Below, piece by piece: positions 11,590 through 21,893 of a stretch of 64,000 nt of DNA (positions are counted from its first letter, which is position 1; every line of letters begins with the position of its first letter). Under the pieces are notes generated by a model. The model made no database searches. It was not told where the DNA came from and saw nothing but the letters and a program-made list of their open reading frames with translations. Origin of the DNA: Tenrec ecaudatus (taxonomy: Eukaryota; Chordata; Mammalia; Afrosoricida; Tenrecidae); NCBI RefSeq assembly GCF_050624435.1, contig NC_134540.1, positions 107,785,739-107,849,738 of the forward strand, read 5' to 3'. The position numbers and the translations under genes are program-made.

Positions 11590-11765
11590 TTGCTCTTATG
11601 TCAATTTTTATTCCTAGTAACTCATGTGCAGAGTAGAACTGTACTCCGTAGAATGTTCAACGTTGCAACCATTGGGAAGTAGACCACTAAGCCTTCTTTC
11701 TGTGCAGCCTCTGGGTGGAGTTGAACTTCACGCTGGTAGCTGAGTGCTGCTTCAGGCTATCAATA
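11590..11765 (-). repeat. AfroSINE-type SINE, antisense
   Basis: Reverse-oriented AfroSINE landmarks in order: the tail block tcctagtaactcatg, 'cagagtagaactgtac' and 'gggtggagttgaac', which is the reverse complement of the tRNA-like B box GGTTCRANYCC. Diverged. Confidence 0.6.
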
Positions 11766-11904
11766 CATATTTGTGGGGTCTGGTGGCATAAGTCAATACA
11801 TAATACAATCCGAGAGCAGAAAAGTATATCTGGGTCTGTGGGGATTCCTAGAAAGCCAAATATGAGGGCTTTTTTTTCTTATCTTTTACTGGGCGAGTAC
11901 TTGA

Positions 11905-12045
11905 TTTCTAATTCTTAGTGTCCACATTGATAAATGAGAACAAGCTCTCCCTTTCAGGGCTTGTTGTAAATGTTAAAGAGAACATGAATGCAAAGAATTT
12001 AGCCCAGTGTCTGATGCTTCTGAAATACCCACCAAGTGCTGGATG
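11905..12045 (+). repeat. MIR-like SINE
   Basis: The 'gataaatgagaac', 'gggcttgttgtaaatgttaa' and 'agcccagtgtctgatgc' succession matches the MIR core and 3' half. Confidence 0.5.
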
Positions 12046-12084
12046 CAAGTAGTTCTATTATTAGTGAAAATGTTATGCAGCAAT

Positions 12085-12250
12085 TGACCCTGAATGAATT
12101 CCAGTTCATCCAAGCCCCATTTGCACAGAGTAGAAATGCTCTATGGTGTTTACAAGGCTGTGAACTTTCAGAAGCAGGTTATCAGGCTAACCTTGGAGGT
12201 ACCTCTGGGTAAATCTGAACCACCAATCGCTCAACTACTAATCTAGCATT
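12085..12250 (-). repeat. AfroSINE-type SINE, antisense
   Basis: 'gcacagagtagaaatgctct', 'caaggctgtgaactttcaga', 'aaatctgaaccaccaatcgc' and a terminal 'gactcc' follow the reverse AfroSINE order. Diverged copy. Confidence 0.6.
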
Positions 12251-13229
12251 TGACTCCTTGTAGCAATCGGGGGGTGGGGGATGTTAGTGATAATGAACTA
12301 CATAAATTATGCAGCTGTTAAGTTTTATTTACCCAGGACATAAAAATATATATGTTTATCTGAATCCAGAGTGTTTTCTGTGTGTTAAATGGAGTAACTA
12401 TGTGATTAGTTTATGGGGTAGAATTAAAATCAGAATCACAATGCTATAGAAACCAAAATGGATCATTAATAATCATCTAAATGAACACTTATTAACAATG
12501 AAAAGGATGATGAAGAGATGCAGTTGGATAGATATCTTTCTTATGCTTATAAGTATTAATATCATATCTGATTTTAGGTTTATTTGAAAGTTTTTGTCTA
12601 ATGACTTTTCCTTTAGCATTTGACCCTATTGTGACATGTAGCAAAATGTGATTTTTTTTCAAGCCAAATGTTTCACAAACGAAATGTATGTTTATGTCCA
12701 ATTGGATGCAAGCTGCTAATTATGGGCATCTTTTCCTATAGCTCACTATAAATCACTCATGCCTTTGGAGTTATATAGAAAACAATTTATGTTACAAAAT
12801 GAAATCCACCCTTAAAAATATTTGCTCAAGCGTAAGGCAGGAAGAGTCGCAGACTGTTATTATTTTCCCTTATGTGGATCTAAATGTTAACATTCTTGAA
12901 GTTTTAAAGGTTATTTTTATGCCGCTCCTTTCTAAACAACTAAGTCCTCTGTTGTCTCTGCTCTTTTTTTCTACAGCATACCCAAAAAGCTGTGATTAAA
13001 AGATGGAAAAACCAAGTGACCAGGTTATTTGGTACTACATATAGAAAATATAAATGCTTAAACAGAGCTTAAAGCATTTTTTAAAAGCAGCATATAGTAA
13101 ATTAACTTGCCTGTTTAAACCCAGAGATGGATGTGCTGTTTCCATATCTCCTGCAGCTCTATCAACCACCTAGCCACCAAGAGAACTGCAGCAGTGGTGG
13201 CAAGCGCAGCAATAGTGATAGAGGAAGAA
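12251..13229. other. No recognised gene or repeat
   Basis: AT-rich, with a poly-G tract near 12270. No convincing ORF, and nothing matching the families elsewhere in the window. Confidence 0.45.
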
Positions 13230-14048
13230 ACGCAGGAAAAGACGAGGAGGGAGAGAACAGGACTTCTGGATCAAGATAGCCACCAGGACACATGTATACA
13301 AAATGTCTCCACAGAAAAATAGGAGAAAAATCAACATGAAAGAAAAACCGGGTACTTAGACTCTTGGAAGACAAGATAGAAGCTAAATGAAGAGAAGCAT
13401 CCACAACCCAGAGAAGGTGGGTCCAGACAGACAAAGGGGAGGAGCAGGCAGATCTGTCCTGCCTGGAAGGATGTAACAGGGATGGAATGATCTCTGTTTC
13501 TCCAGAGGTCATGATTATTGGGAGAAGATACATGCCCACAAGCCCACAAGTAGATTGGGGCTACAAAATCAATGTGGGGTATTTTCTGTTTCTATTTTCT
13601 CTTTAGGCAACTTTTAGACTTTGCATAACTGGCAGGAACTGATGAGAGCAATGCCTTCACACGCCCCGTGTGCTCTTAGTCACTCGTGCTAAGGCTGCCC
13701 ATGCTCTCCTGGCTGCTGCCGTGCTCCCTGCAGCTGTGCACCGTTTACTACTGCACAGCTACCTCCGAGCGGCAGGAAAGGACTACCAGCAACAAGCTCC
13801 TTGCAGCTCTGCATTACATAATGCTTTCGAGGAGTACCATCCCCTAACAACCCCCACTTGATTTCTGGGGCTGCGGGAGGAGCCGTTCCAAACAGCACAG
13901 TTTTTAAAATTTGCTTTTACTTTTGTCATGTATATTTTTTCTTTCCTGTACTACATGATGGAGTCATCTATGCCCACATGGTCCAACCCTCCCAGCGACA
14001 TCTCGATCGATGTCTCAGAGACAGTCGTCAATCTTAGTTCACACAAAG

Positions 14049-14088
14049 AATTAGGAGAGATGGGCATAAATTAGGAGAGATGGGCATA
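14049..14088 (+). repeat. 20-bp tandem duplication
   Basis: The unit aattaggagagatgggcata occurs twice, perfectly, at 14049-14068 and 14069-14088, just upstream of the L1 ORF1 remnant. Confidence 0.95.
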
Positions 14089-14129
14089 AAATTGTGGAAA
14101 ATATTCAGATCCAAAGGATTTGGAACTAC

Positions 14130-14660
14130 CAGAAAAAGAATTCAGAAGAATGATGTTCAGGTACTTTCAATGGATAAAGAAAGCAACTGAGAGACAAACG
14201 AAAAAAGAGCAAGATTAAAAAACGTATAGCAACAACAAAAAGCCCCAAAGATGACTCTAGAATATTAATACTAAGATGATAAAACTAGACAATGCTTTAA
14301 AAGAGAAAAGCAGTAGAAGTGAAGGAATGGAAAGTTGAACTAATGAGCTTGAAGACATCTCCCAATTCTAATTTAGAGTCAACAAAAAGAGCAAAAAATC
14401 GGAAGAAAGCTTAAGAATTATGTGGCACACTATTAAGGGGAACAACTTATATTTTGTTGCAATTCTGGAACAAGAAGAAACAAATAAAAATCACAGAGAA
14501 AATAATTCAAGAAATCCTGGAAGAAAACTTCTTCAGCAGCATAAAAGAGGACGAAGTAACTATTCAAGAAGCCGAGAGAACCCCAAACAGGACATCTCAA
14601 AAGAAAGCCATTGTGACATATCAGAGTCTGAATTCCCAACAATGAACAAGAGATTACAAC
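14130..14660 (+). pseudogene. L1 ORF1 (RNA-binding protein) remnant
   Basis: Two overlapping frames carry recognisable ORF1p sequence. One reads LRIMWHTIKGNNLYFVAI, corresponding to the start of the RRM-like domain. The next gives EKIIQEILEENFFSS followed by IQEAERTPNRTSQKKA, the conserved 'QEAQRTPNR' block. Upstream codons 14160-14400 are Lys/Glu rich, in keeping with the coiled coil. A frameshift near 14470 and upstream stops inactivate it. In living L1s this protein coats the element's RNA and chaperones target-primed reverse transcription. Confidence 0.75.
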
Positions 14661-15059
14661 TCAGAAATCAATCCACAAAAAGCTGTACTCACAATGAAAC
14701 AAAAATACAAGACTGGAAATACAAGACTGGGAACAAGAGTTATCAATGTGCTATCAAGACAAGTACAGCGAAAATTAGGGGCAAAATGTAGGGCAGACAT
14801 TTGAATGACAGTGTGACAAGGGGTTCATGAGAGAGAACAGACTTTCTTAAATCTAGGAAGAAAATAATAAATAAGGTCGCCTAAAAGGAAATGGAAAGCC
14901 GCATCAAAATACGGAAGAAGAAAGTCACAAAAATGGAGTAGCAAGTAAAACAACAGCATAGTAATAAGAACAAGAACATGCACTGTTTAAAGGAACTCAT
15001 TGTAGACGTGCAAGAAGCAAGCGACCGATAATGCCATAAAAACACACACAGTGAAATTA

Positions 15060-15805
15060 TACATCCACACACGTCAATGATGACATTGAATGTAAACGAA
15101 TTAAATGTGCAAGTCGAGACAGAGAGTAGAAGACTGGATAAGATCATTAATATGCTGCTTGCAAGAAGTACACCTTAGACAAAATGACAAAAATAGGCTA
15201 AATCCCCAAGGACAGAGAAACAAAATCAAGCTACTAGCAATCAGCAAAAAACAAAATTGACAACAATAATTCCTAATAAAATTAGCGTCAAGACAAAATT
15301 CATAATGTGAGACAAAGAATTGCATACATAATGATTAATGGAATAATAGAAAAAGAAGCTATAATCATAATAAACCTATATGCACCCAATGAAAGACCCT
15401 CAAAATACAAACTCTTACACAATTGAAGAGAAAAATATTTCTCTCATATAATCCTATGTGAAAACACTATAAAAGAAAAAAATCAACAATAGGTAGAGCA
15501 AGGTAAAATAAAATCAATCTGGAGACTGAGTAACATTCTACTGAAAAATCATTGAGTGATTGATGAAACAAGGAATGGAATTTTAAAATTCTTTGAAACA
15601 AATGAGAATGAACAGACAGCATGCCAAGACTATGGGAAACAACCAAAGCAGTACTCAGATGACAATTTATAACAATAAACATACACACACACACAAAAGA
15701 AGAGGAACTATAGTCAACATGTGAAACAAGCATCTTCAACAATTAAGACAAAAGCAACAAAATACATTTTCAACAAACAGATAAACAGAGAAAGAATAAA
15801 GATTA
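15060..15805 (+). pseudogene. L1/HAL1 ORF2 endonuclease-side remnant
   Basis: Translations give broken matches to the APE-type endonuclease: the positions of 'LNVNELNVQVETES', 'RSTP*TK*QK*', then IINLYAPNERPSKYK at about 15365-15410. The last corresponds to the INIYAPN block of L1/HAL1. It is followed at 15580-15640 by ILKFFETNENEQTACQ, which matches the linker before the reverse transcriptase. Many stops. The enzyme nicked target DNA for retrotransposition; this copy cannot. Confidence 0.65.
15683..15698. repeat. Short (CA)n tract
   Basis: Run of alternating CA within the L1 remnant. Confidence 0.8.
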
Positions 15806-15808
15806 GAC

Positions 15809-16004
15809 TGTAGTGTTCTCAACCTGTGGGTCATGACCCTTTTGGAAGTTGTACGACCCCTTCACAGGGGTAGCCCGATTCATAACAGAGCAAAATTACC
15901 ATTATGAAGTAGCAATGAAAATAGTTTTATGGTTGGGGGTCAGTCACCGCAACATAATGAACTGTATTAAAGGTGGGTAGTATTAGGAAGGTTGAAAACC
16001 ACTG
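15809..16004 (+). mobile_element. SPIN-type non-autonomous hAT transposon, copy 1
   Basis: About 196 bp, starting tagtgttctcaacctgtggg and ending gaaaaccactg: the inverted ends of the SPIN family. 'gtacgaccccttcacagggg' and a 'tggttgggggtca' block lie inside, with the centre deleted relative to larger SPIN elements. Flanks attaga / attaga (within 15801-15808 and 16005-16012) look like a worn 8-bp duplication. SPIN elements need a transposase in trans and are known for patchy, horizontally acquired distribution in vertebrates, including tenrec. Confidence 0.85.
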
Positions 16005-16012
16005 CATTAGAG

Positions 16013-16657
16013 CTAACAAGTCTGCACTGATTAGAGAAACAAATTCATAAACACTCATATGTATATAGGAAAGAGCTTTATTTAGAGCAGAGGCTCTCAA
16101 CTTGTGGGTCGTGACCCCTTTGGGGGTTGAATGGCCCTTTCACAGGGGTTGCCTGATTCATAACAGTAGCAAAATTACAGTTATGAAGTAACAACGAAAA
16201 TAATTTTATGGTTTGGGGGGGGTCACCACAACATGAGGAACTGTATTAAACGATCGTGACATTATGAAGGTTGAGAACCACTGAGTTAGAGTAATTATAC
16301 ATTAAGAAAACATCCCAGCCCAGTCAGATCAAACTCATGAAACACATGCAATGATGCCAAGTGCAGGAAGATCACAGGCCAGTGGGTAGAACGTCTTGTG
16401 GATCCAGTGGGGGTAGGAGCATCTTAGCGCTGGCATGGGTCTCCACATGACTCCTTCGGCTCCAAGGCTCTGGTTGCCATCAGCCATTTTGCTTGTCAAC
16501 AGCAATGTCTCACAGGGATTTGAGTGTTCTGCCTCCAGCAACCTATTTATCTCCTTAGTGGCTCCAAATGAGGTCATCAAGCTGTGACTGATTGACAGGC
16601 TAAACTCCACCCCTTCACTCTTAGGTCTCAAGTTGACAACAGATTATGTAGCCAGAT
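16013..16657 (+). mobile_element. ERVL-like solo LTR containing a SPIN insertion
   Basis: The landmarks of this window's LTR family run in order. 'agagaaacaaattcataaac' and the 'catatgtatataggaaagag' TATA-like start come first. The SPIN insertion follows, then 'acattaagaaaacatcccag', 'aaacacatgcaatgatg', 'ggtctccacatg' and finally 'gactgattgacaggctaaac'. The 3' end is near 'caagttgacaac'. The first ~10 bases are worn. No internal retroviral sequence is adjacent, so it reads as a solo LTR inserted in the L1. Confidence 0.7.
16088..16283 (+). mobile_element. SPIN-type non-autonomous hAT transposon, copy 2
   Basis: It runs from cagaggctctcaacttgtgg to gttgagaaccactg, the same length as copy 1. 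The 8-bp flanks are atttagag (16080-16087) and agttagag (16284-16291), a 7 of 8 match and the hAT signature. It sits inside the LTR, between its TATA-like stretch and the 'taattatacattaag' segment, so it is younger than the LTR. Confidence 0.9.
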
Positions 16658-16659
16658 GA

Positions 16660-17037
16660 AATTAAAATATAAATATATAATGCCATGAAGGCTTTTATGA
16701 AATGAAAAGGTTTCTAGAAACACACTAACTACCTAAATTAACACATACTCATATATTAAAGGTAAGAGACCTTACAAAAGAAGGAACAGATCAGGTAATT
16801 TTAAAACTTCCAACAAAAAGTTCAAGGGCCAGATCACTTCAAAAAACATTCAGAGAAGACTAGAAAACAATTCTGCACAAAATATTCCACAATATAGAAA
16901 AAGACAGCAAAACCCCAAACTCATTTTAAGAAGTGAACATAACCCTGACATGAAAACCAGGCAAAAAAGCTATGAGAATTAAAAATTAGAGAACAATTCT
17001 TCATAAAAAGAGAACACACAAACTGGGAAACTTTTTT
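16660..17037 (+). pseudogene. L1 ORF2 reverse transcriptase-side remnant
   Basis: The 'gtttctagaaacacactaac', 'cttccaacaaaaagttcaag' and 'aacataaccctgacatgaaa' blocks correspond to the L1 segment leading into the RT core (the 'PGPDGF...ITLIPKP' part). Frames are broken. Confidence 0.6.
17022..17037 (+). repeat. Target-site duplication, left copy
   Basis: actgggaaactttttt; an identical copy is at 19235-19250, flanking the L1 3'UTR insertion. Confidence 0.95.
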
Positions 17038-19234
17038 TTTTTTTTTACTTTTTCTTTTCTTTTCTTTTCTTTTTTTTATTTTAACAATTTATTGGGGCTG
17101 ATACAATTCTTTTCACAGTTCATACATATACATACATCAATTGTATAAAGCACATCTGTACAGTCTTTGCCCTAATCATTTTTTTCTCTTTTCTTCTTTT
17201 ACATTTTATTAGGGACTCAAACAACTCTTACCACAATCCATACATATACATACATCAATTGTATAAAGCACATCCATACATTCCCTGCCCCAATCATTCT
17301 CAAGGGATTTGCTCTCCACTTAAGCCCCTTGCATCAGGTCCTCTTTTTTTCCCCCCCTCCCTCCCCTTTCCCCCCTCCCTCATATGCCCTTGGTAATTTA
17401 TACCTCGTTATTTTGTCATATCTTGCCCTACCCGGGGTCTCCCTTCCCCCCTTCTCTGCTGTCCCTCTCCCAGGGAAGAGGTCACATGTGGATCCTTGTA
17501 ATCAGTTCCCCCTTTCCAACCCACTCACCCTCCACTCTCCCAGCATCGTCCCTCACACCCTTGGTCCTGAAGGTATCATCCACCCTGGATTCCCTGTACC
17601 TCCAACCCTCATATGTACCAGTGTACAGCCTCTGTCCTATCCAGCCCTGCAAGGTAGAATTCGGATCATGGTAGTTGGGGGGAGGAAGCATCCAGGATCT
17701 GGGGGAAAGCTGTGTTCTTCATCGATACTACCTCACACCCTAATTAACCCATCTCCTCTCCTAAGCCCCTCTATGAGGGGATCTCCATTGGCCGACACTT
17801 GGGCCTTGGGTCTCCACTCTGCACTTCCCCCTTCATTTAATATAATATATATATACACATACATATATACATATACACATATATACACGTTCATACACAC
17901 ACTTATATCTTTTTCTTTTTTTCTTTTTTTTGCATGATGCCTTATATCTGGTCCCTTGGGCACCTCGTGATCGCACTGGCCGGTGTGCTTCTTCCATGTG
18001 GGCTTATTTGCTTCTGAGCTAGATGGCCGCTTGTTCACCTTCAAGCCTTTAAGACCCCAGACACTATCTCTTTTGATAGCCGGGCACCATCAGCTTTCTT
18101 CACCACATTTGCTTGTGCACCCATTTGTCTTCAGCGATCCTATCATGGAGGTGTGCAGTCAATGATATGATTTTTTGTTCTTTGATGCCTGGTAACTGAT
18201 CCCTTTGGGACCACTCGATCACACAGGCTGGTGTGTTCTTCCATGTGGACTTTGTTGCTTCTGAGCTAGATGGCGTTTGTTTATCTTCAAGCCTTTAAGA
18301 CCCCAGTCACTATCTCTTTTGATAGCCGGGCACCATCAGCTTTCTTCACCACATTTACTTGTTCACCCATTTTGGCTCCAGCTGTTGTGTCAGGAGAGTG
18401 AGCATCATAGAGTTCCAATTTAATAAAAGAAGGTATTCATGCATAGAGGGAGTGTTTGAGTAGAGGCCCAAGGTCCTTCTGCCACCTTAATACTTGACCT
18501 ATAAATATAGACACAAAGATCTATTTCCCCAGCCTCCTATATATATTTGCATGGGCATGTCTTTGTCTAGACCTCCATGAATGCCCTTTGACTCCTAGCT
18601 CTTTCCTCCATCTCCCTTGACCTTCCTCCTGCCCCACTACCATGCTTCATCGCCACCTGGGCTAGAGTATATCTCTTCTCTAAGCAACCTTACCCTTGAT
18701 CATTTCCCACCAGGCCTGCCACTCCCCCTTCTCTACCATTTGGGGTCCCATGTTTTTCCCTTGTCCCTGGGTTTGTTAACACCACTTCCTTACCCCCCCC
18801 CTACCCCCCTACCCCAAGTCCCCCCGGAACTGTCGGTCCCGTTGTTTTTCATCCAGATATTTCATCCAGCCTGTCCTATTCAGACAGACCTGTGGAGTCA
18901 CTAACATGCACAAAAACTAGACAGAGGAACACAAAGCAACAGTATACAACCAGACAACAAAACAACCAAAACAAACCACTGAAAAAGAACAGAACAAAAC
19001 AGTTCACAAGAGAAAAGCTTGTAGTTAGTTCAGGGATCGTTTGCTGGCCCTTAGGAGCGTTTTCCAGTCCAGTCTGTTGGGGCACCATGCCCTGGCCCCA
19101 AAGTCCACTTTCAGCATTCCCTGGGGACCTTGCCACTCCATTCCCTTGCTGTTCCGCTGCACTCCCCCAGTGATTTGCCTCGGTGTGGTGGGATCAGGTC
19201 AGGTGCAATTCCCACACTGTGTCTCCGGTGCTGT
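17038..19234 (-). mobile_element. 5'-truncated L1 copy consisting of long 3'UTR (tandem-unit subfamily)
   Basis: The insertion is bounded by perfect 16-bp target duplications (17022-17037 and 19235-19250). It begins with a T-rich tail in antisense, and its 2.2 kb corresponds to the long 3'UTR seen downstream of an L1 ORF2 stop at 60189-60191. It ends where 'ccggtgctgt' meets the duplication. Within it, a module of about 246 bp occurs twice: the same 'gcctttaagaccccag' starts at 18045 and 18291. The plus strand is pyrimidine-rich and carries a 202-codon open frame (17329-17937), discussed under findings. L1-type mobilisation is shown by the duplication length and the tail. Confidence 0.9.
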
Positions 19235-19250
19235 ACTGGGAAACTTTTTT

Positions 19251-20230
19251 GTGTGTGGCAATGACAAGGGAGTAAGCTCTAAAATCTATAGAAAACTGCA
19301 ACACCTCAAGAAGAAAAAGAAGTTAATTAAAAATGGGCATAGGCTATGAACAGACAGTTCACCAAAGAAAACATCCGTATGGCCAACAAACAAATGAAGA
19401 CATGCTCACGATCAGTAACCACTCAGGGATGCAAATCCAACCAATGATGAGATGGCACTTTGCACAGGTATTAGCAACAAAGTTAAAAATTAAAAGAGAA
19501 AATAAAAAATGTTGGAGAGGGAGCAGAGAGATTAAAATCCTCTTAGACTATTGGTGGGGCTGTTAAAATATACAACCAATGTGGTTTAAAACAATGACAC
19601 TACCTTAAACAACTGAGAATAAGAATATCATAAATCCAACAATGCCTGGTTGGGTCTATACGCTAAAGAGTTCTGGGCCATAACATGAGCAGACATATGT
19701 ACACTCATGTTCAATGCAGCACTGTTTACAATAGCAAGATGGAAACAACCTAAATGCTCATCATTAGAAGAATGGATAAATAAACATTGGTACATGTAAA
19801 TAATGGAATACTCTGTGTTGCTAAAGAATAATGATGAAACTGTAGCATCTTATGACATGGATGAACCTGGGGAATGTGGTTGGTGTTGTTGTTAGGTGCT
19901 ATCACTTGGTTCTGACTCACAGTGACCCTATGTACCACAAAATGAAACACCGCCTTATTCCAACGCCATCCTCACAATTATTCTTACGTTTGAACCCACT
20001 GTGTCAACCCAACTTGTTGGATCGTTCTCTTTTTTATTATTCTCAGTGAAATTAGACAATCACAAGAGGAAGAAATATTGGACAAGACCACTCTTTGGAA
20101 GGAAAAATTATGACAAAGGCTTTAATACCAAAGGAAACAGAATTTGATGGTTACCTCTTTGTGGGGTGGGGAGGTGAGAAGACAAAGTGATAGGCTAGAC
20201 ACATAGATTCCAACATTTATTTGGCTTATG
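19251..20230 (+). pseudogene. L1 ORF2 C-terminal remnant and tail, split by an RTE 3' end
   Basis: The translation approximates the L1 C-terminal block. 'ggcataggctatgaacagac' encodes the position of 'DKRINSH', 'tatggccaacaaacaaatga' is the next block, and then come 'gcaatgacaccttaaacaac' and 'ctcatgttcaatgcagcact'. The 'aaacaacctaaatgctc' stretch (KQPKCS) near 19745 and 'agaatggataaataaacatt' follow. The interruption at 19874-20038 is an RTE tail. After it the sequence resumes with 'ctcagtgaaattagacaatc', the expected L1 continuation. Confidence 0.7.
19874..20038 (-). mobile_element. RTE 3' terminal fragment, antisense, inside L1
   Basis: It begins with 'gttggtgttgttgttaggtg', the reverse complement of the RTE/AfroSINE tail. 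'ttctgactcacagtgaccct' and 'catcctcacaattattctta' follow in the RTE order. It splits the L1 downstream of its 'ggatgaacctgg' block. Confidence 0.8.
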
Positions 20231-20472
20231 GCCCTCTTTCTAGGAAAAAATTACCCAGCACCTGCCTGGAAATTAAAAAACTTTGTACTATAGTCCATAA
20301 TCCAGGACAAAGTGTTTTTTCTGGGAACTGTCCAGTCAGTTATAGATTCATAACCACCAAAGTACGACAGAACAAAGGAACTGCAGCCCAGTCCTGCTCC
20401 ATTCTCACAGTTGTTCTTAGGCTTGAGTCCATTCTGCTTGTCACTGTGTCATTCCATTGTATTAAGGGTGTT

Positions 20473-20930
20473 GGTGTTAGAAACTCATATGTATGAGAGA
20501 GAGTAGGGGTAAGTGCACATCAAGAAAGCATCCCAACCCACAAGTTCAACGTTAGCCCATATATCTGATACCAATCCAAAAAGTCCTCCTCCATCTCACA
20601 AAACACACACTGACGCCGACTGCAGGACGAAAGCTGAGTCAGTGAACATGTATGCATCTCGACGCTGGCAGGGATCTCCACATGGCTGCTCCAGCACCCA
20701 GGGCTGCATTGGTCCATGTGGCTTCTCCTCTAAATGTCTCACAGGAAGTGAGCCTTGCCTGCTGAAGCAGGGAACTGGCTAAGGCAGCTGCACCCTAGTC
20801 TGACCATCACAAAGCAAGAGACCCGAGAACTAGAAAGATGAGACTCACTGAGCCATTTATCCCTCCGCCCTTCAATTAACCCCATATATGTTTATCGGTC
20901 AGGTTGGCACAATAAACTTTATCTATTTCA
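20473..20930 (+). mobile_element. ERVL-like solo LTR, 5-bp duplications GTGTT
   Basis: It begins gtgttagaaactcatatg, lacking the usual 'tctgggtagactagagaaac' segment, and has 'atgtatgagagagag' as TATA region. 'aacccacaagttcaacg', 'ggcagggatctccacatgg' and the 3' part 'aattaaccccatatatgttt' to 'gcacaataaactt ... tttca' follow. The 5-bp sequence gtgtt lies on both sides (20468-20472 and 20931-20935). It interrupts the RTE, whose sequence resumes exactly. Endogenous retroviruses of class III duplicate 5 bp, so the family is most likely ERVL-related. No gag or pol is attached. Confidence 0.85.
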
Positions 20931-21770
20931 GTGTTTCTCTTTTTTATTCTGTCCCTCTGATTTACCCAGCAAATGACCAGTCTTTCATGATAACATGTCC
21001 AAAGTGCTAGAGGCTATGTGTCACCATCTTTGCTTCCAAAGAACATTCTAGATGTATATCTCCCAAGACAGATTTATTTGTTCTTTTGGAAGTCCATGGT
21101 ATTGTTAATATTTTTCATCAGCAGTGTAATACAAATCCATTAATTCTTTTTTGGTCTTCACTATTCAATGTCCAGAATTCACCATCTATCTGAGGCAAAT
21201 GACAATATATTGGTTTGTGTCAGATATAACCCAGTTCTCAAAATAACATCCTTGCTTTTCAATACACTAAAGAGATTTTGTGCAGCAAATTTTCCCCATA
21301 AAAACTGTCATTTGACCTTTTCACCACTGCTTCCTTAAAAATTGATTATGGATCCTAACAAGACTAAATCCTTGAAAAAATCCCTTTTTCCATTTAGCAT
21401 GATGTCACCTATTATCAGTTGTGAGGATTTGGGTTTTCTTTATATTCAGTTGTCATCCACACTGAAGTCTGCAATCCTGGATCTTCACCCGCAAGTCCTT
21501 CAAGTCCTCCCCAATTTCAGGAAGCAAGCTGTGTCATCTACAAATCACAGATTCTTAATAAGCCTTCTTCTGATCCTGATGTCACACTCTTTTTCATATA
21601 GACCAGTTTCTCTGATCATTTGCTTAACATATAAATGTATTAAATATGGTGAAAGGAAAACACCCTTTATTCACACCTTTCCTGATTGTAAACCTTGAAG
21701 TATTCTGTTGTTCTGGCCACACAACTGCCTCTTGTTCTCTATTTAGGTCCTGCAAGAGCACAATTTAAAG

Positions 21771-21893
21771 TCGAATTGAAAGTAAATGTCTTGAAAAGAA
21801 TGATGGGATATATGTACTAATATGTTGGATACAATTGATGTATGGATTGTAACAAGAGTTGTAAGAGCCCCCAATAAGATGATATAAAAAAAA
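21771..21893 (+). mobile_element. L1 3' tail fragment within RTE
   Basis: 'aattgatgtatggattgtaa', 'caagagttgtaagagccccc', 'aataagatgat' and an A-run are the terminal L1 sequence also seen at 36124-36223 and 60000-60050. Confidence 0.75.

Larger units (their letters stand above)
13230..20230 (+). mobile_element. L1/HAL1-type LINE, originally near full length, split by nested insertions
   Basis: Going downstream: a GC-richer 5' leader (13230-14050; 'ggatcaagatagccaccagg' and 'aaccgggtacttagactctt'), an ORF1 remnant (14130-14660), and endonuclease-like ORF2 pieces (15060-15480). The start of the linker to RT follows (15480-15805), then an RT piece (16660-17037), then the ORF2 C-terminal part with tail (19251-19873 and 20040 to about 20230). 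Between these lie an LTR with two SPINs, an L1 3'UTR copy and an RTE tail, each annotated separately. The reading frame is broken throughout, so it is a fossil. The 3' boundary is uncertain. The large middle gap in RT means part of ORF2 is also deleted. Confidence 0.75.

Noticed and set aside
17329..17937. 202-codon plus-strand frame as a host protein gene
   Set aside because: It lies wholly in antisense of an L1 3'UTR copy bounded by target duplications. The composition is Pro/Ser/Leu from pyrimidine-rich DNA, and it has no start context or homology.
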